The notes: generated by a model not told the origin, from the sequence alone. 52,957 nucleotides of DNA from JAAYZB01 sp937958685 (GCA_036824265.1 DAITAL010000007.1:1-52957); one strand, 5' to 3'. Positions 40,563 through 48,871 are shown, counted from the first letter of the stretch. Program-made: numbers and translations.

Positions 40563-41729
40563 ATGAGAGAGATAAAGAAAAAGATGCTATTGACGGCAGT
40601 TGTTCTTATCTTTGCGTTCGCAGTTACTGCGGGTACAACATATGCTTGGTTCACCACTTCCCAAACCGTAGAACTTAAAGAAATAACAGTTAATGTCAAA
40701 GCTTTTAAATCGGTCCTGATAAAATTGGCTGATGCTGATGCCGAGTTCAATTATCTTGGATACAGCAGTAATCTTGTTCCGTCAAGTTATTATCAACTTC
40801 TAACCAATGATTTTTTTGATTATAATCCGAGTAACCCCGAAGATATCGACTTTGGATATCGCCTTCATGCGTGGGAATTGACACCGGTTACGGTTATTGA
40901 TCCTACTTACACAACTGTCCATGGCGATCAATTCAACCGGTTCACTAATGTTGACCTGTCAGACCACACACGTTCCTTGTCTCCTATCAACGCCAACAGG
41001 TATGTTGGTACATTTGATGAACTCACAGAAACATGGTCTGTTGGAAACGGCGGCCAGATCAATAGCCCCCACGGCGGTGTCATTCAGTTGAAGTTTTGGG
41101 TCATGTCACAAGCAGCAGGAACCATACCCTTGTATCTGAATAGTTTAATTATTAGCACTACTGGACCAAGATATCTGTTTGAATCTATTCATGGATCAGC
41201 CAGAATGTCGGTTCAAGCAACGGGATATCTATCAGGCTACTATGAAAACACAGCGCAATATACCGTTGATGCACAAACATTAACAGGATCTCAACTTTCA
41301 GACAGGATTATCGCCAATCGAGCCTCTTTCAATGAAACCATCGCTCAATTCGGCTATCGTCCAGCAAATCCATTGATTTATGCCAATACCGACATGACTG
41401 TCGATCCAGATGGAATCGAGAATAATGGAGACGAGTACATTGTCAGTGGGTTGGATTATAATTTTACGTTTAGACCCGGAATGGTCGGATATGATCCAGC
41501 AGGCTTTAGAAACAATCTTGATAATGCTAATGATTTGTCATCTTTACAAGGAAAATATGGCGTCGCAGCAGATCCAGGCACAACAATAACTTTGCTCCGG
41601 CAACACGAGCCACAACTCCTAACAATTACTATTTTTATCGAAGGTTGGGATGAGCATGCAAATAACAATATCATTTCTGGTAATATGACTGTCGACTTCT
41701 CTTTAAAAATCGAATATGATGATTACTAA
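40563..41729 (+). CDS. TasA-like SipW-substrate secreted protein B (YAWFT signal)
   Basis: The 388-residue product has a basic n-region and 'VVLIFAFAVTAGTTYAWFTTS' split around the AWF motif. The mature domain is paralogous to the previous gene, with a roughly 90-residue insertion. Shared blocks are 'IQLKFWVMSQAAG' and 'ITIFIEGWDEHANNNIISGN'. It is strongly A+T-rich. GGAGAG is seven bases before ATG 40563; an earlier ATG at 40548 overlaps this site. It probably assembles with protein A in a surface fibre or layer (inference). Confidence 0.75.
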   Translation: MREIKKKMLLTAVVLIFAFAVTAGTTYAWFTTSQTVELKEITVNVKAFKSVLIKLADADAEFNYLGYSSNLVPSSYYQLLTNDFFDYNPSNPEDIDFGYRLHAWELTPVTVIDPTYTTVHGDQFNRFTNVDLSDHTRSLSPINANRYVGTFDELTETWSVGNGGQINSPHGGVIQLKFWVMSQAAGTIPLYLNSLIISTTGPRYLFESIHGSARMSVQATGYLSGYYENTAQYTVDAQTLTGSQLSDRIIANRASFNETIAQFGYRPANPLIYANTDMTVDPDGIENNGDEYIVSGLDYNFTFRPGMVGYDPAGFRNNLDNANDLSSLQGKYGVAADPGTTITLLRQHEPQLLTITIFIEGWDEHANNNIISGNMTVDFSLKIEYDDY

Positions 41730-41875
41730 CTTCACTTATACTAACAAGCAATACAATTAGAATACAAACTAGGAATTATCGCTATCTTGCTATTTGAAAG
41801 ACGAATTTGCCCTTAATCAGCGGTTATAATGGATGAAAATATCTAAATGGTGCTGTATTATTCCATTAAATACGC

Positions 41876-41910
41876 TATAATATAAGTTAGTGTTAAACAC
41901 GATAACTTAT
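41876..41910 (+). promoter_or_regulatory. Putative internal promoter and overlapping palindrome before sipW1
   Basis: TATAAT (41876-41881) is followed by ATAAGTTA-GTGT...ACAC-GA-TAACTTAT (41882-41910), an inverted repeat placed at the expected transcription start. No good -35 box is visible. The repeat could be an operator or a 5' stem-loop. Confidence 0.45.
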
Positions 41911-41928
41911 TATTGAGGAGTGTGTTCT

Positions 41929-42651
41929 ATGGATAAGGCAGCGAAACGGAAGAAGACCTGGAAAATTGTAGGCAATATTGTTTTCTGGGTTGTCCTTCTG
42001 ACGATTGTACTGTATTCCACTGTCACTTTGTTCTCAGAAAGAGAAAACAACATGACATCGGTTTTTGGGATTTCTGCGCTTACAGTCCAATCTGACTCCA
42101 TGTCTCCGACATTCGATCAGGGAGATCTCATATTTATCAATACCAACTTTGAATTCGATGATTTGATCGAAAGATTTAATAACGGCGATAAACTAGTTGT
42201 TACTTTCGTTGCGAGCCGAACAACAGAACAAGGTGTTATCACTTTCTTCAACACTCATACTGTGAAAGATATTCGTGAACAAAATGGTATCTATTGGTTT
42301 GATGTAATAGGAGACAATGCTCCTGAAAATTCTGTAGAACAAAAAGTCGGAGCCGAAATTGTTGGTGTATGGACTGGAACATCGTGGCCATCAATGGGAA
42401 TCATTATTGACAACACCATCGATTTCTTGAAGTCATCGACCGGTTTCCTCCTATTCATCGTCTTGCCGTGCTTGGCTTTCCTTGTGTATGAAATCGTCAA
42501 ATTCACAAAGATCTACTCCCAATACCAACTTGAGAAACACGTTGGAGACAAGGAAAAGCTACAGGCTGAAGCCATCGCGATTGCCAAGCTGCAACTCGAA
42601 AAGGAAATGGCCGAAAAAGCCGCCAAGGAGAACGAGGCGGACAAAAGCTGA
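41929..42651 (+). CDS. sipW: SipW-type (ER-type) signal peptidase I, copy 1
   Basis: The 240-residue enzyme has an N-terminal transmembrane helix (about 12-34), 'VQSDSMSPTFDQGDLIFI' with nucleophile S57, and 'FFNTHTVKDI', where H110 replaces the Lys of ordinary bacterial signal peptidases. The 'VIGDNAPENS' box contributes D129. A C-terminal transmembrane helix (about 172-192) is followed by a charged tail rich in Lys/Glu. The Ser-His pair marks it as SipW/SPC18 type, which matures AWF-type substrates. A GAGGAG site sits before ATG 41929. The gene lies directly after the two paralogous substrates and upstream of the AAA+ gene. Confidence 0.92.
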   Translation: MDKAAKRKKTWKIVGNIVFWVVLLTIVLYSTVTLFSERENNMTSVFGISALTVQSDSMSPTFDQGDLIFINTNFEFDDLIERFNNGDKLVVTFVASRTTEQGVITFFNTHTVKDIREQNGIYWFDVIGDNAPENSVEQKVGAEIVGVWTGTSWPSMGIIIDNTIDFLKSSTGFLLFIVLPCLAFLVYEIVKFTKIYSQYQLEKHVGDKEKLQAEAIAIAKLQLEKEMAEKAAKENEADKS

Positions 42652-42703
42652 TACAACCTGATATCAAGACCTACAAGCGTTTGCGAGGAGGTGGATTTGA
42701 AGG

Positions 42704-44356
42704 ATGAACGAATTCTCGCGTTTCTACGTCGAATTGTTCCGGTACATCTGGGACGACATCAAAGTGTTCTTTTCTGAAGGCATCTGGAAAGGTATTTTGG
42801 TGAGAATCGGCGACAACCTCAAATCCTACTATGATCTGTTAATGGCGGAACGAGGTGATTTCACACCTTTGTCATGGACAATGGTCGCCGTTACGGTAGT
42901 CCTCAATTTGGCGCTTGTTTTGTTTATCATCGCCAAACTCATCATTTGGTTTAATAAATACGCTTCATTTCGTAGAGTGGAGATCGAAAAGAACGAACTG
43001 ATCGAGGAAATCGCGCTTCTCAATGACAAAGTCGTGGCTTTGATCGAAGAAAAGAACCAGATCATGGCCCTCAAAGTCTCACAACTCGGCATCAATGCCT
43101 CAACCGGTGAACCATCGGAGAAAATCATCACCGGGCCGGTTTCCAGAGGCCAAAAACTACAACCGGCATTTGCGACCGCCGAAGCCCAACTTCCATCCGG
43201 AGTACCCATCCGTGGGGATGGCGAGCCGCGAAAGTCCCAGGATTCAACCCCCCAGGGACCGGTCGGACCATCCCGCTTTGTCAAACTGATCCAAGTCGAC
43301 AAGGAATACGCCGGCAAGGACACCCATGTCTACATGGAAGAAAAAGATTTTCTGACGCTTCCGGAACTGGTCGAAGGTTTTGTCAATTTCGCTTCCTCCA
43401 AAATGAAACTCTACTATACCAAGAAAATGATCGCCCTGTTCTTTGCGGGCATGGCCGCCTCCAAGGTCATGATCCTTGAAGGCATTTCCGGTACCGGGAA
43501 AACCTCGTTGCCCTACGCAATGTCCCGCTATTTTTCCAACAACGCCGCGATGATCTCCGTGCAGCCCTCATGGCGGGATCGTGCTGAAATGCTTGGATAC
43601 TTAAACGAGTTCACCAAGCGCTTCAACGAGACCGACTTCCTGAAAGCTTTGTATGAGGCCACCTACAGAAAAGATATCAATCTGATCGTCCTTGATGAGA
43701 TGAACCTCGCCCGAATCGAATATTACTTCGCCGAGTTTCTCTCGATTTTGGAAATGCCGGATCCCTCCGAATGGAAAATCGATCTGGTTCCAGACGCGAA
43801 ACCCAGCGACCCCTTGAAAGTCATCAATGGCAAGATCACGGTTCCATCGAACGTTTGGTTCGTCGGCACCGCCAATAAAGACGACTCGACCTTCACGATC
43901 ACCGATAAAGTCTATGATCGCGCCATCGCCCTCGAGTTCGAGTCCAAAGGCGAATACTTCCAGGCCCCCGATACCGAACCAATCCAGATCTCGGCATCTT
44001 ATCTGCAAGAGCTCTTCGATGAGGCTTTCTACAAGTATCCGATTTCCCAAGACCTCCTCGCCAAGTTCACGATGCTCGACAAATACGTCCAGGCCAACTT
44101 CAAGATTGCCTTCGGCAACCGGATCATGGTCCAACTTCACAAATTCGTTCCCGTCTACGTCGCCGCCGGCGGCACCGAAGAGGACGGCTTTGACTACATT
44201 TTCGCCAACAAGGTCCTGCGCAAGTTCGAAAGCCTCAACCTGGCGTTTCTTCAAGATGAACTTGATCAGCTGATCAACCAGATCTTCAAGATCTTTGGCA
44301 AGAACGGGTTCCAGGAATCCGTCAAATTCATCAGACTCCTCAAGAAACAGATGTAG
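42704..44356 (+). CDS. Membrane-tethered McrB-like AAA+ ATPase
   Basis: The 550-residue protein has an amphipathic N-terminal region, one transmembrane helix (about 58-83), a coiled coil (about 90-125) and a flexible Pro/Gly/Ser linker (about 130-195). An AAA+ module of the McrB group follows: Walker A 'GISGTGKTS' (260-268), 'SVQPSWRDRAEMLGYLNEF', Walker B 'LIVLDEMNLARIEYYFAEFL' with D331/E332, and sensor 1 'GTANKDDST' (about 388-396). 'DKVYDRAIALEF' supplies a candidate arginine finger, R406. McrB ATPases normally power restriction endonucleases; a membrane anchor and a SipW neighbourhood are not typical. I infer a remodelling or assembly role in secretion. It is followed 13 bases later by its putative partner. 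Confidence 0.82.
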   Translation: MNEFSRFYVELFRYIWDDIKVFFSEGIWKGILVRIGDNLKSYYDLLMAERGDFTPLSWTMVAVTVVLNLALVLFIIAKLIIWFNKYASFRRVEIEKNELIEEIALLNDKVVALIEEKNQIMALKVSQLGINASTGEPSEKIITGPVSRGQKLQPAFATAEAQLPSGVPIRGDGEPRKSQDSTPQGPVGPSRFVKLIQVDKEYAGKDTHVYMEEKDFLTLPELVEGFVNFASSKMKLYYTKKMIALFFAGMAASKVMILEGISGTGKTSLPYAMSRYFSNNAAMISVQPSWRDRAEMLGYLNEFTKRFNETDFLKALYEATYRKDINLIVLDEMNLARIEYYFAEFLSILEMPDPSEWKIDLVPDAKPSDPLKVINGKITVPSNVWFVGTANKDDSTFTITDKVYDRAIALEFESKGEYFQAPDTEPIQISASYLQELFDEAFYKYPISQDLLAKFTMLDKYVQANFKIAFGNRIMVQLHKFVPVYVAAGGTEEDGFDYIFANKVLRKFESLNLAFLQDELDQLINQIFKIFGKNGFQESVKFIRLLKKQM

Positions 44357-44369
44357 GAGATGAACCGAT

Positions 44370-45953
44370 ATGGACGAAAAAGAGGTAAAGCGATACTTCA
44401 AGAAACTTAATACCACTTTTGTGGGAGTGAACAAACAAGACGACTTCGCCAAAATGTTCATGAATCTTATTAAGAGCGGGAATACGACCTTGTATCAAAA
44501 GGAGCGCCGTGAACGTCGGATCTTCGATGACTCATGGATGGATTCGGTGGAGGGTACGATTCCCGTTATTGATAAATTGACCCGGAACCCCCGCGAAAAC
44601 CTGCAAAAGGTCAGCATGGTCGTTCCCGTCGAGATGGCGAAACGGACCGACAAGGATACCGTCAGGCATTTGGCGCAGAATACCCAGTTGATCAAACAGA
44701 TCGACGAGGACGGCGTCGTCATGCCTTCGAAAGTGTTGACATTCCACAACGAAGCCGATCTCGGCACGTATGAGAATCGGTTTTTGCGCTCGCTTATCGA
44801 CAAGCTCTTCATCTTCATCGAAAAAAGGTACGACCTGATCGTCAAGAAAATGCATACCGAGTATGTCAATTACCTGAACGTCAAATCGGAGATCGAATGG
44901 AACGAGGCCTCGATCGAATACGACATCACGATGCGCATCAACCAGACGATGCCCAGGGACGAGATCGACAAACGCAACCAGGAACTCTTCGATCGGATGA
45001 CACACATGCGGAAAGCCATCACGCACTTCAAGATGTCCTGGTTCATCCAACAGATGCGGGAGTTCGCCCCTGTGACACCGCCAATCATGAAAACCAACAT
45101 CATCCAGAAAAACCCCGACTTCCGGCAGTGCTACTATCTGTGGGTCCTGATGGACCAAGTCGACCGGATCGGCTACGACATCGATGTCTTCGAACGTGAC
45201 GTCGAATTCAAGGACGAATACCTGCAGGACATCGAGAACATGCTCATGGTCATGTATGCGACGATTGCGAGTTATCAGGAGGACGACTTCCTGATTTCCC
45301 AGGAATCCCCCTACGAATACCGAAAAGTCAAACGGCCGCGCATCAGGAAAAATGAATCCAGCGACCAATATGTCCAACCAGGATATTTCGAATTCGAGAA
45401 CAACCAGCTGAATCAATACTATCTCGATCAAATAAGAAGCGGAAACATCGCCCGCTTCAAGACGCTGCAGGAAGCGGGAATCCCGCTCGAACAATCGATC
45501 GACATCATCTTCCAGCAGATCAACACGATCACCAACGCCGTCTATGAGGACTATGTGAAATACACTTTCAATATCGAAGAAGGCAAATCGATCGAGGAGA
45601 GGATCCAAATCCAGGAAAAAGTCCTCGAAGTCTACCGCCAGATTGAGAAAATCAAACGCGACGACATGCGCCAATTCACGACCAACAAGGCGATCGCCCT
45701 CCTCAACCTGAGAAACCTCCAGGACGAGCTGAAGAAACTCAAGAAGATCGAGGCCGAAGAGAAACAGCGCGAAGTCGAAGAGGAAGAAGCCCAGAAGGTC
45801 CAGGAGAAAAAGAGCAAAGCCGAAGAGGAAGAAGAACGAAAACGGCAATTGCTCAGAGCCAAGCGTGTGCTCGAACAGGCGCAGAAAGACAGACAAACAA
45901 AGGAAAGTTCGGGAAAAAGCCAACCCAAACCACAAAGAAGAGGAGAAGCGTAA
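44370..45953 (+). CDS. DUF2357/McrC-like partner with long C-terminal coiled coil, no visible nuclease
   Basis: The 527-residue soluble protein has 'EADLGTYENRFLRSLIDKLFIFIEKRYD' (split, about 130-158), the 'yENRfl' element of DUF2357 proteins that pair with McrB-type ATPases. The central part (about 170-320) is helical, with 'RQCYYLWVLMDQV'. No PD-(D/E)XK catalytic pattern such as D...DxK(Y) is seen. The last 120 residues form a Lys/Glu/Gln coiled coil and a basic tail. It probably forms a complex with the AAA+ protein encoded just before it, now serving the cell envelope rather than DNA restriction. The assignment to DUF2357 is by eye and moderate. Confidence 0.6.
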   Translation: MDEKEVKRYFKKLNTTFVGVNKQDDFAKMFMNLIKSGNTTLYQKERRERRIFDDSWMDSVEGTIPVIDKLTRNPRENLQKVSMVVPVEMAKRTDKDTVRHLAQNTQLIKQIDEDGVVMPSKVLTFHNEADLGTYENRFLRSLIDKLFIFIEKRYDLIVKKMHTEYVNYLNVKSEIEWNEASIEYDITMRINQTMPRDEIDKRNQELFDRMTHMRKAITHFKMSWFIQQMREFAPVTPPIMKTNIIQKNPDFRQCYYLWVLMDQVDRIGYDIDVFERDVEFKDEYLQDIENMLMVMYATIASYQEDDFLISQESPYEYRKVKRPRIRKNESSDQYVQPGYFEFENNQLNQYYLDQIRSGNIARFKTLQEAGIPLEQSIDIIFQQINTITNAVYEDYVKYTFNIEEGKSIEERIQIQEKVLEVYRQIEKIKRDDMRQFTTNKAIALLNLRNLQDELKKLKKIEAEEKQREVEEEEAQKVQEKKSKAEEEEERKRQLLRAKRVLEQAQKDRQTKESSGKSQPKPQRRGEA

Positions 45954-45993
45954 CGACTTTGATTCTTGAAACTTAGGGAAAAGAGGTGAAAAC

Positions 45994-46608
45994 ATGCTCA
46001 AGAAACGGATGACCCTGTCGCTAGTAGCCTTGTTGTCATCAGTGTTTTTGTTTGTTTTCGCCACTTTTGCTTGGTTTGCAGTATCACAAATCGTGGATAT
46101 TCTCAATCCGTCAGTTAAAGTAATCAATATCGAAGTTGAAGCCACCTTGGAAGTCTCCGACGACGGCGTGAGTTACACACCGGCAACAGGCATCTCGTTT
46201 GAAAATTCCTTACCGGGATCAAAAAAGCACTACCGGATAACGGTTAAAAATATTGGCAATGTGGAAGCATACGCCAAAATCAGTCTCTTCGGTCTTGTGG
46301 ACAATCCAACAGATCCAGAAGCTGATTATGATGATACGGTAGACATCTTGGAGAAGATTCTCCTAAGCGCTGCCAACGACATCAACAGCGAGGAGATCGT
46401 CGATGAATTCATGATCGATTTGTTGCCGGAACTTCCTTCAGGCGACTTCGCCAATTCGCATTTGTTTCTCGTCGGCAGCATGTATCTGGACGTCGAGGAC
46501 GTCGGCGTGCTCACCTTCTCCTTTACAATTGACGAAAGCGCCAACAACAAGTACCAGAACCATGCGCTCTCGATCACCAACATCACGATCACTTCCGTGA
46601 ACCCCTAG
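45994..46608 (+). CDS. TasA/CalY-like SipW-substrate protein C (FAWFA signal)
   Basis: The 204-residue product starts 'MLKKRMTLSLVALLSSV' and has the 'ATFAWFAVSQI' motif. The mature domain resembles TasA/CalY more than the earlier ones: 'FENSLPGSKKHYRITVKNIGNVEAYAKI' (split, about 69-97), then a helix/loop region and 'NNKYQNHALSITNIT', like the 'NxYQ' strand near the end of TasA. It is preceded by AGAGGTG and followed 12 bases later by protein D. A fibre-forming role is inferred. Confidence 0.75.
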   Translation: MLKKRMTLSLVALLSSVFLFVFATFAWFAVSQIVDILNPSVKVINIEVEATLEVSDDGVSYTPATGISFENSLPGSKKHYRITVKNIGNVEAYAKISLFGLVDNPTDPEADYDDTVDILEKILLSAANDINSEEIVDEFMIDLLPELPSGDFANSHLFLVGSMYLDVEDVGVLTFSFTIDESANNKYQNHALSITNITITSVNP

Positions 46609-46620
46609 GCGGTGGGCGGG

Positions 46621-47250
46621 ATGAAAAAAACGATTACGGCCATCCTGATGGCCTCAGGCTTTCTGATCATCGCCTCACTCGGCATCTTGGGCATCACCTT
46701 CGGTTGGTTCGTGCAGAGCACGACGCTTCCCGGTGGCACCGTCAGCGTCGGCGACCTCCGTTATGAACTTGCCGGCGGCTTCGTCGAGGATGAGATCATC
46801 GTTCCCGGTTGGGAACTCGTCGACACACCCTTCGTGATCACCAACAATTCCCCGATCGCCTCGCAACTGCGCCTCAAGATCACCTATACCCGGGTAACGG
46901 TCGTCGAAGAGGTGATCACGCCCGAGGAAGACTATGTCTACAAAGGCGATGAGGACGATCACCTCGCCGTCGACTTCACCTCGAGTTTCACCTTTGGGGA
47001 CGGTGACCTGACACCGGACGAGTATGATGACGACTACTGGTACTATGGCGATTACGAAACCGTCATCCTGGCCGAATCGGGCGCTCTTGATCTTATCGAC
47101 AGCATCTATTACGACGGCTACATGACCTCGATCGACTACTTCAGCCAATCAGTGACCGTGACGCTTTTGATCGAAGTCAAGCAGGCCGATCATGTCGAAT
47201 GGTCTGAACTTGCCACCTATGACTTCGCAACGGGAGACCCGCTCCCCTGA
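46621..47250 (+). CDS. SipW-substrate-like protein D (FGWFV signal)
   Basis: The 209-residue product has a signal peptide ending 'LGITFGWFVQST', a variant (GWF) of the AWF motif. The mature domain has 'DEIIVPGWELVDTPFVITNNSPIASQLRL' (split, about 58-86), the PG/N pattern of TasA-like proteins, and a very acidic Asp/Tyr stretch (about 105-150) that could bind calcium. It lies directly before sipW copy 2, so it may be the dedicated substrate of that enzyme. The start is ATG 46621; GTG 46612 is an alternative. Confidence 0.65.
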   Translation: MKKTITAILMASGFLIIASLGILGITFGWFVQSTTLPGGTVSVGDLRYELAGGFVEDEIIVPGWELVDTPFVITNNSPIASQLRLKITYTRVTVVEEVITPEEDYVYKGDEDDHLAVDFTSSFTFGDGDLTPDEYDDDYWYYGDYETVILAESGALDLIDSIYYDGYMTSIDYFSQSVTVTLLIEVKQADHVEWSELATYDFATGDPLP

Positions 47251-47273
47251 TAAAAACCGAATAAGGAGGGAAA

Positions 47274-47918
47274 ATGATGAAAAAAATCGGACTCAAACTG
47301 CTCCATTTCCTTCCTTTTTTCTTTATCTTGCTGGCCGTCGCCTTGATCATCCAAATCGTTGTCTCCCTTAAAAACGAGCGGACGCCGACAATCTTCGGTT
47401 ACGGGATGTTTCTCGTCGTCTCACCGTCGATGGAGGATGTGATCATGACCGGCGATCTGATCTTCGTCAACACCAACGCGACCACCTTCGCCGAAGGCGA
47501 CATCATCACCTTCCGCCAGCCCGGTCAGGAAAACATCACCATCACCCACCAAATCGTGGCGGTAACGGTCACACCCACTGGAAGACTTTACACCACCAAA
47601 GGCGTCAACAACCCCGAATCGCTTGACTGGGAGATCGGCTTTGCGGAAGAATACATCATCGGTAAATTTGTCGGCAAATCCGGGTTCCTGGGCGACCTTT
47701 ACCGGATCGTGTTCACTGGCTCGGTCAACTTCATTTATGCGATCTCGATCCTCGTGTTCATGATGATCGCGATCATGGAAGTCACGAACATCGTCCGGGA
47801 GGTGTCGCTCCACCGGCGCAAGCTTTCCGAGGCGGACAAGGAAAAACTCATCGCCGAGGAGCTGGAAAAGCTGCGGCTGGCCCAAAAGGAAGATAAAAAG
47901 GAGAACTTGGAGGAATGA
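47274..47918 (+). CDS. sipW: SipW-type (ER-type) signal peptidase I, copy 2
   Basis: The 214-residue enzyme has a transmembrane helix (about 9-31), 'LVVSPSMEDVIMTGDLIFV' with S52, 'ITHQIVAV' with H92 in place of Lys, and 'TKGVNNPESLDWE' with D118. A second transmembrane helix (about 150-172) and a charged tail follow. It is closer to the classical SipW layout than copy 1 and lacks copy 1's insertion between the Ser and His boxes. AAGGAGGG precedes the ATG. It ends matrix locus 2. Two divergent SipW enzymes in one locus suggest that they serve different substrates. Confidence 0.92.
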   Translation: MMKKIGLKLLHFLPFFFILLAVALIIQIVVSLKNERTPTIFGYGMFLVVSPSMEDVIMTGDLIFVNTNATTFAEGDIITFRQPGQENITITHQIVAVTVTPTGRLYTTKGVNNPESLDWEIGFAEEYIIGKFVGKSGFLGDLYRIVFTGSVNFIYAISILVFMMIAIMEVTNIVREVSLHRRKLSEADKEKLIAEELEKLRLAQKEDKKENLEE

Positions 47919-47939
47919 TTTCAAAGTTTCCTTTTTTAG

Positions 47940-47967
47940 TTGGCAAACCGGATAATTGGTATATAAT
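47940..47967 (+). promoter_or_regulatory. Promoter of walJ/yycJ
   Basis: TTGGCA (47940-47945) and TATAAT (47962-47967) are 16 bases apart, about 20 bases before the start codon. Confidence 0.6.
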
Positions 47968-47985
47968 TATTTCGGATGTGATACG

Positions 47986-48774
47986 ATGATCATCAACGTG
48001 CTCGCCAGCGGTTCCGGCGGCAATGCGACCCTGCTCGAAATCGGGTCGAAACGCCTCCTGATCGACGCCGGCCTGTCCTACCGCCAAATAATCTCGCGCC
48101 TGGCCTCGCTTGGTAAATCCCTGCCGACGCTCGACTATGTTTTTCTGACCCACGAGCACAGTGACCACGTCACTGGTCTTTTGACGATCCAAAGCCGCCT
48201 TAAACCGCTGATCTACATGACCGAGGGCACCTTCAAGAACCTGCCCCTGAGAATGACGGACAATCTTGACAAAGCACGCGTCGTGCTGATCAACTACCGG
48301 GAACCGCTGCTGTTGGACGGTTTTTCCGTGAGCGCGTTTTTGGCTTACCATGACGCCCTTGAACCATGCGGTTTCCGCTTCACCGAGGCGGGACGCTCGC
48401 TTGTCTATCTCACCGACACCGGCTATTTCCCCCATCGAAGCTATGATTTGATCAGGAATGCCGACGCCTATATGCTCGAAAGCAACCACGAACCGGAACT
48501 GCTCCTCGAATCGGATCGGCCGTGGCTGCTCAAGAAGCGGATCCTGGACGATCAAGGCCATCTCTCCAACGAGGACAGCGCCCATCTGCTGACCAGTGTC
48601 CTGGGCGAGCAGACCGGCACGATCGTGCTCGCGCACCTCTCCGAGGAATGCAATACCAAGGAAGCGGCCTTGAAGACCTATGCCAAGGTCTTCCACAATC
48701 AAGGTTTGCGCCTTTCCGACTACCGTGTTTATTGCGCCGATCAGGACGTCCCGCTGGAGGCCATCGAAATCTAG
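47986..48774 (+). CDS. walJ: Metallo-beta-lactamase-fold exonuclease WalJ/YycJ family
   Basis: The 262-residue protein starts 'MIINVLASGSGGNATLLE', typical of WalJ/YycJ (VicX). The metal-binding motif 'FLTHEHSDHVTGL' (HxHxDH), then 'TDTGYFP' and 'ESNHEPELL', complete the dinuclear metal site. Bacillus YycJ is a 5' exonuclease implicated in mismatch repair and cell-wall/DNA-replication coordination. Here it is separated from the walRK genes where it is usually found and has its own promoter. The ATG at 47986 is preferred over an upstream in-frame ATG at 47956. Confidence 0.9.
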   Translation: MIINVLASGSGGNATLLEIGSKRLLIDAGLSYRQIISRLASLGKSLPTLDYVFLTHEHSDHVTGLLTIQSRLKPLIYMTEGTFKNLPLRMTDNLDKARVVLINYREPLLLDGFSVSAFLAYHDALEPCGFRFTEAGRSLVYLTDTGYFPHRSYDLIRNADAYMLESNHEPELLLESDRPWLLKKRILDDQGHLSNEDSAHLLTSVLGEQTGTIVLAHLSEECNTKEAALKTYAKVFHNQGLRLSDYRVYCADQDVPLEAIEI

Positions 48775-48837
48775 GACATCTGCCAAAAGTGACAAAACGG
48801 CTTGAAAGCACTTCGGTAACCCGTTTACGGTCGTTTT

Positions 48838-48871
48838 GGTGATTGTTAAATCACCCACGATAAGGTATAAT
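48838..48871 (+). promoter_or_regulatory. PFOR promoter with overlapping palindromic operator candidate
   Basis: TTGTTA (48843-48848) and TATAAT (48866-48871) are 17 bases apart. A palindrome GGTGATT-N4-AATCACC (48838-48855) covers the -35 box. Its length and 7-4-7 layout recall redox repressor sites such as Rex, though the sequence is not a Rex consensus. Repression of PFOR through this site is inferred. Confidence 0.5.

Noticed and set aside
42704..45953. McrBC-type restriction/defence island
   Set aside because: No nuclease motif, methyltransferase, integrase or other defence gene is visible, and the pair is embedded among secretion genes with a membrane anchor. Kept as an envelope-machine hypothesis instead.
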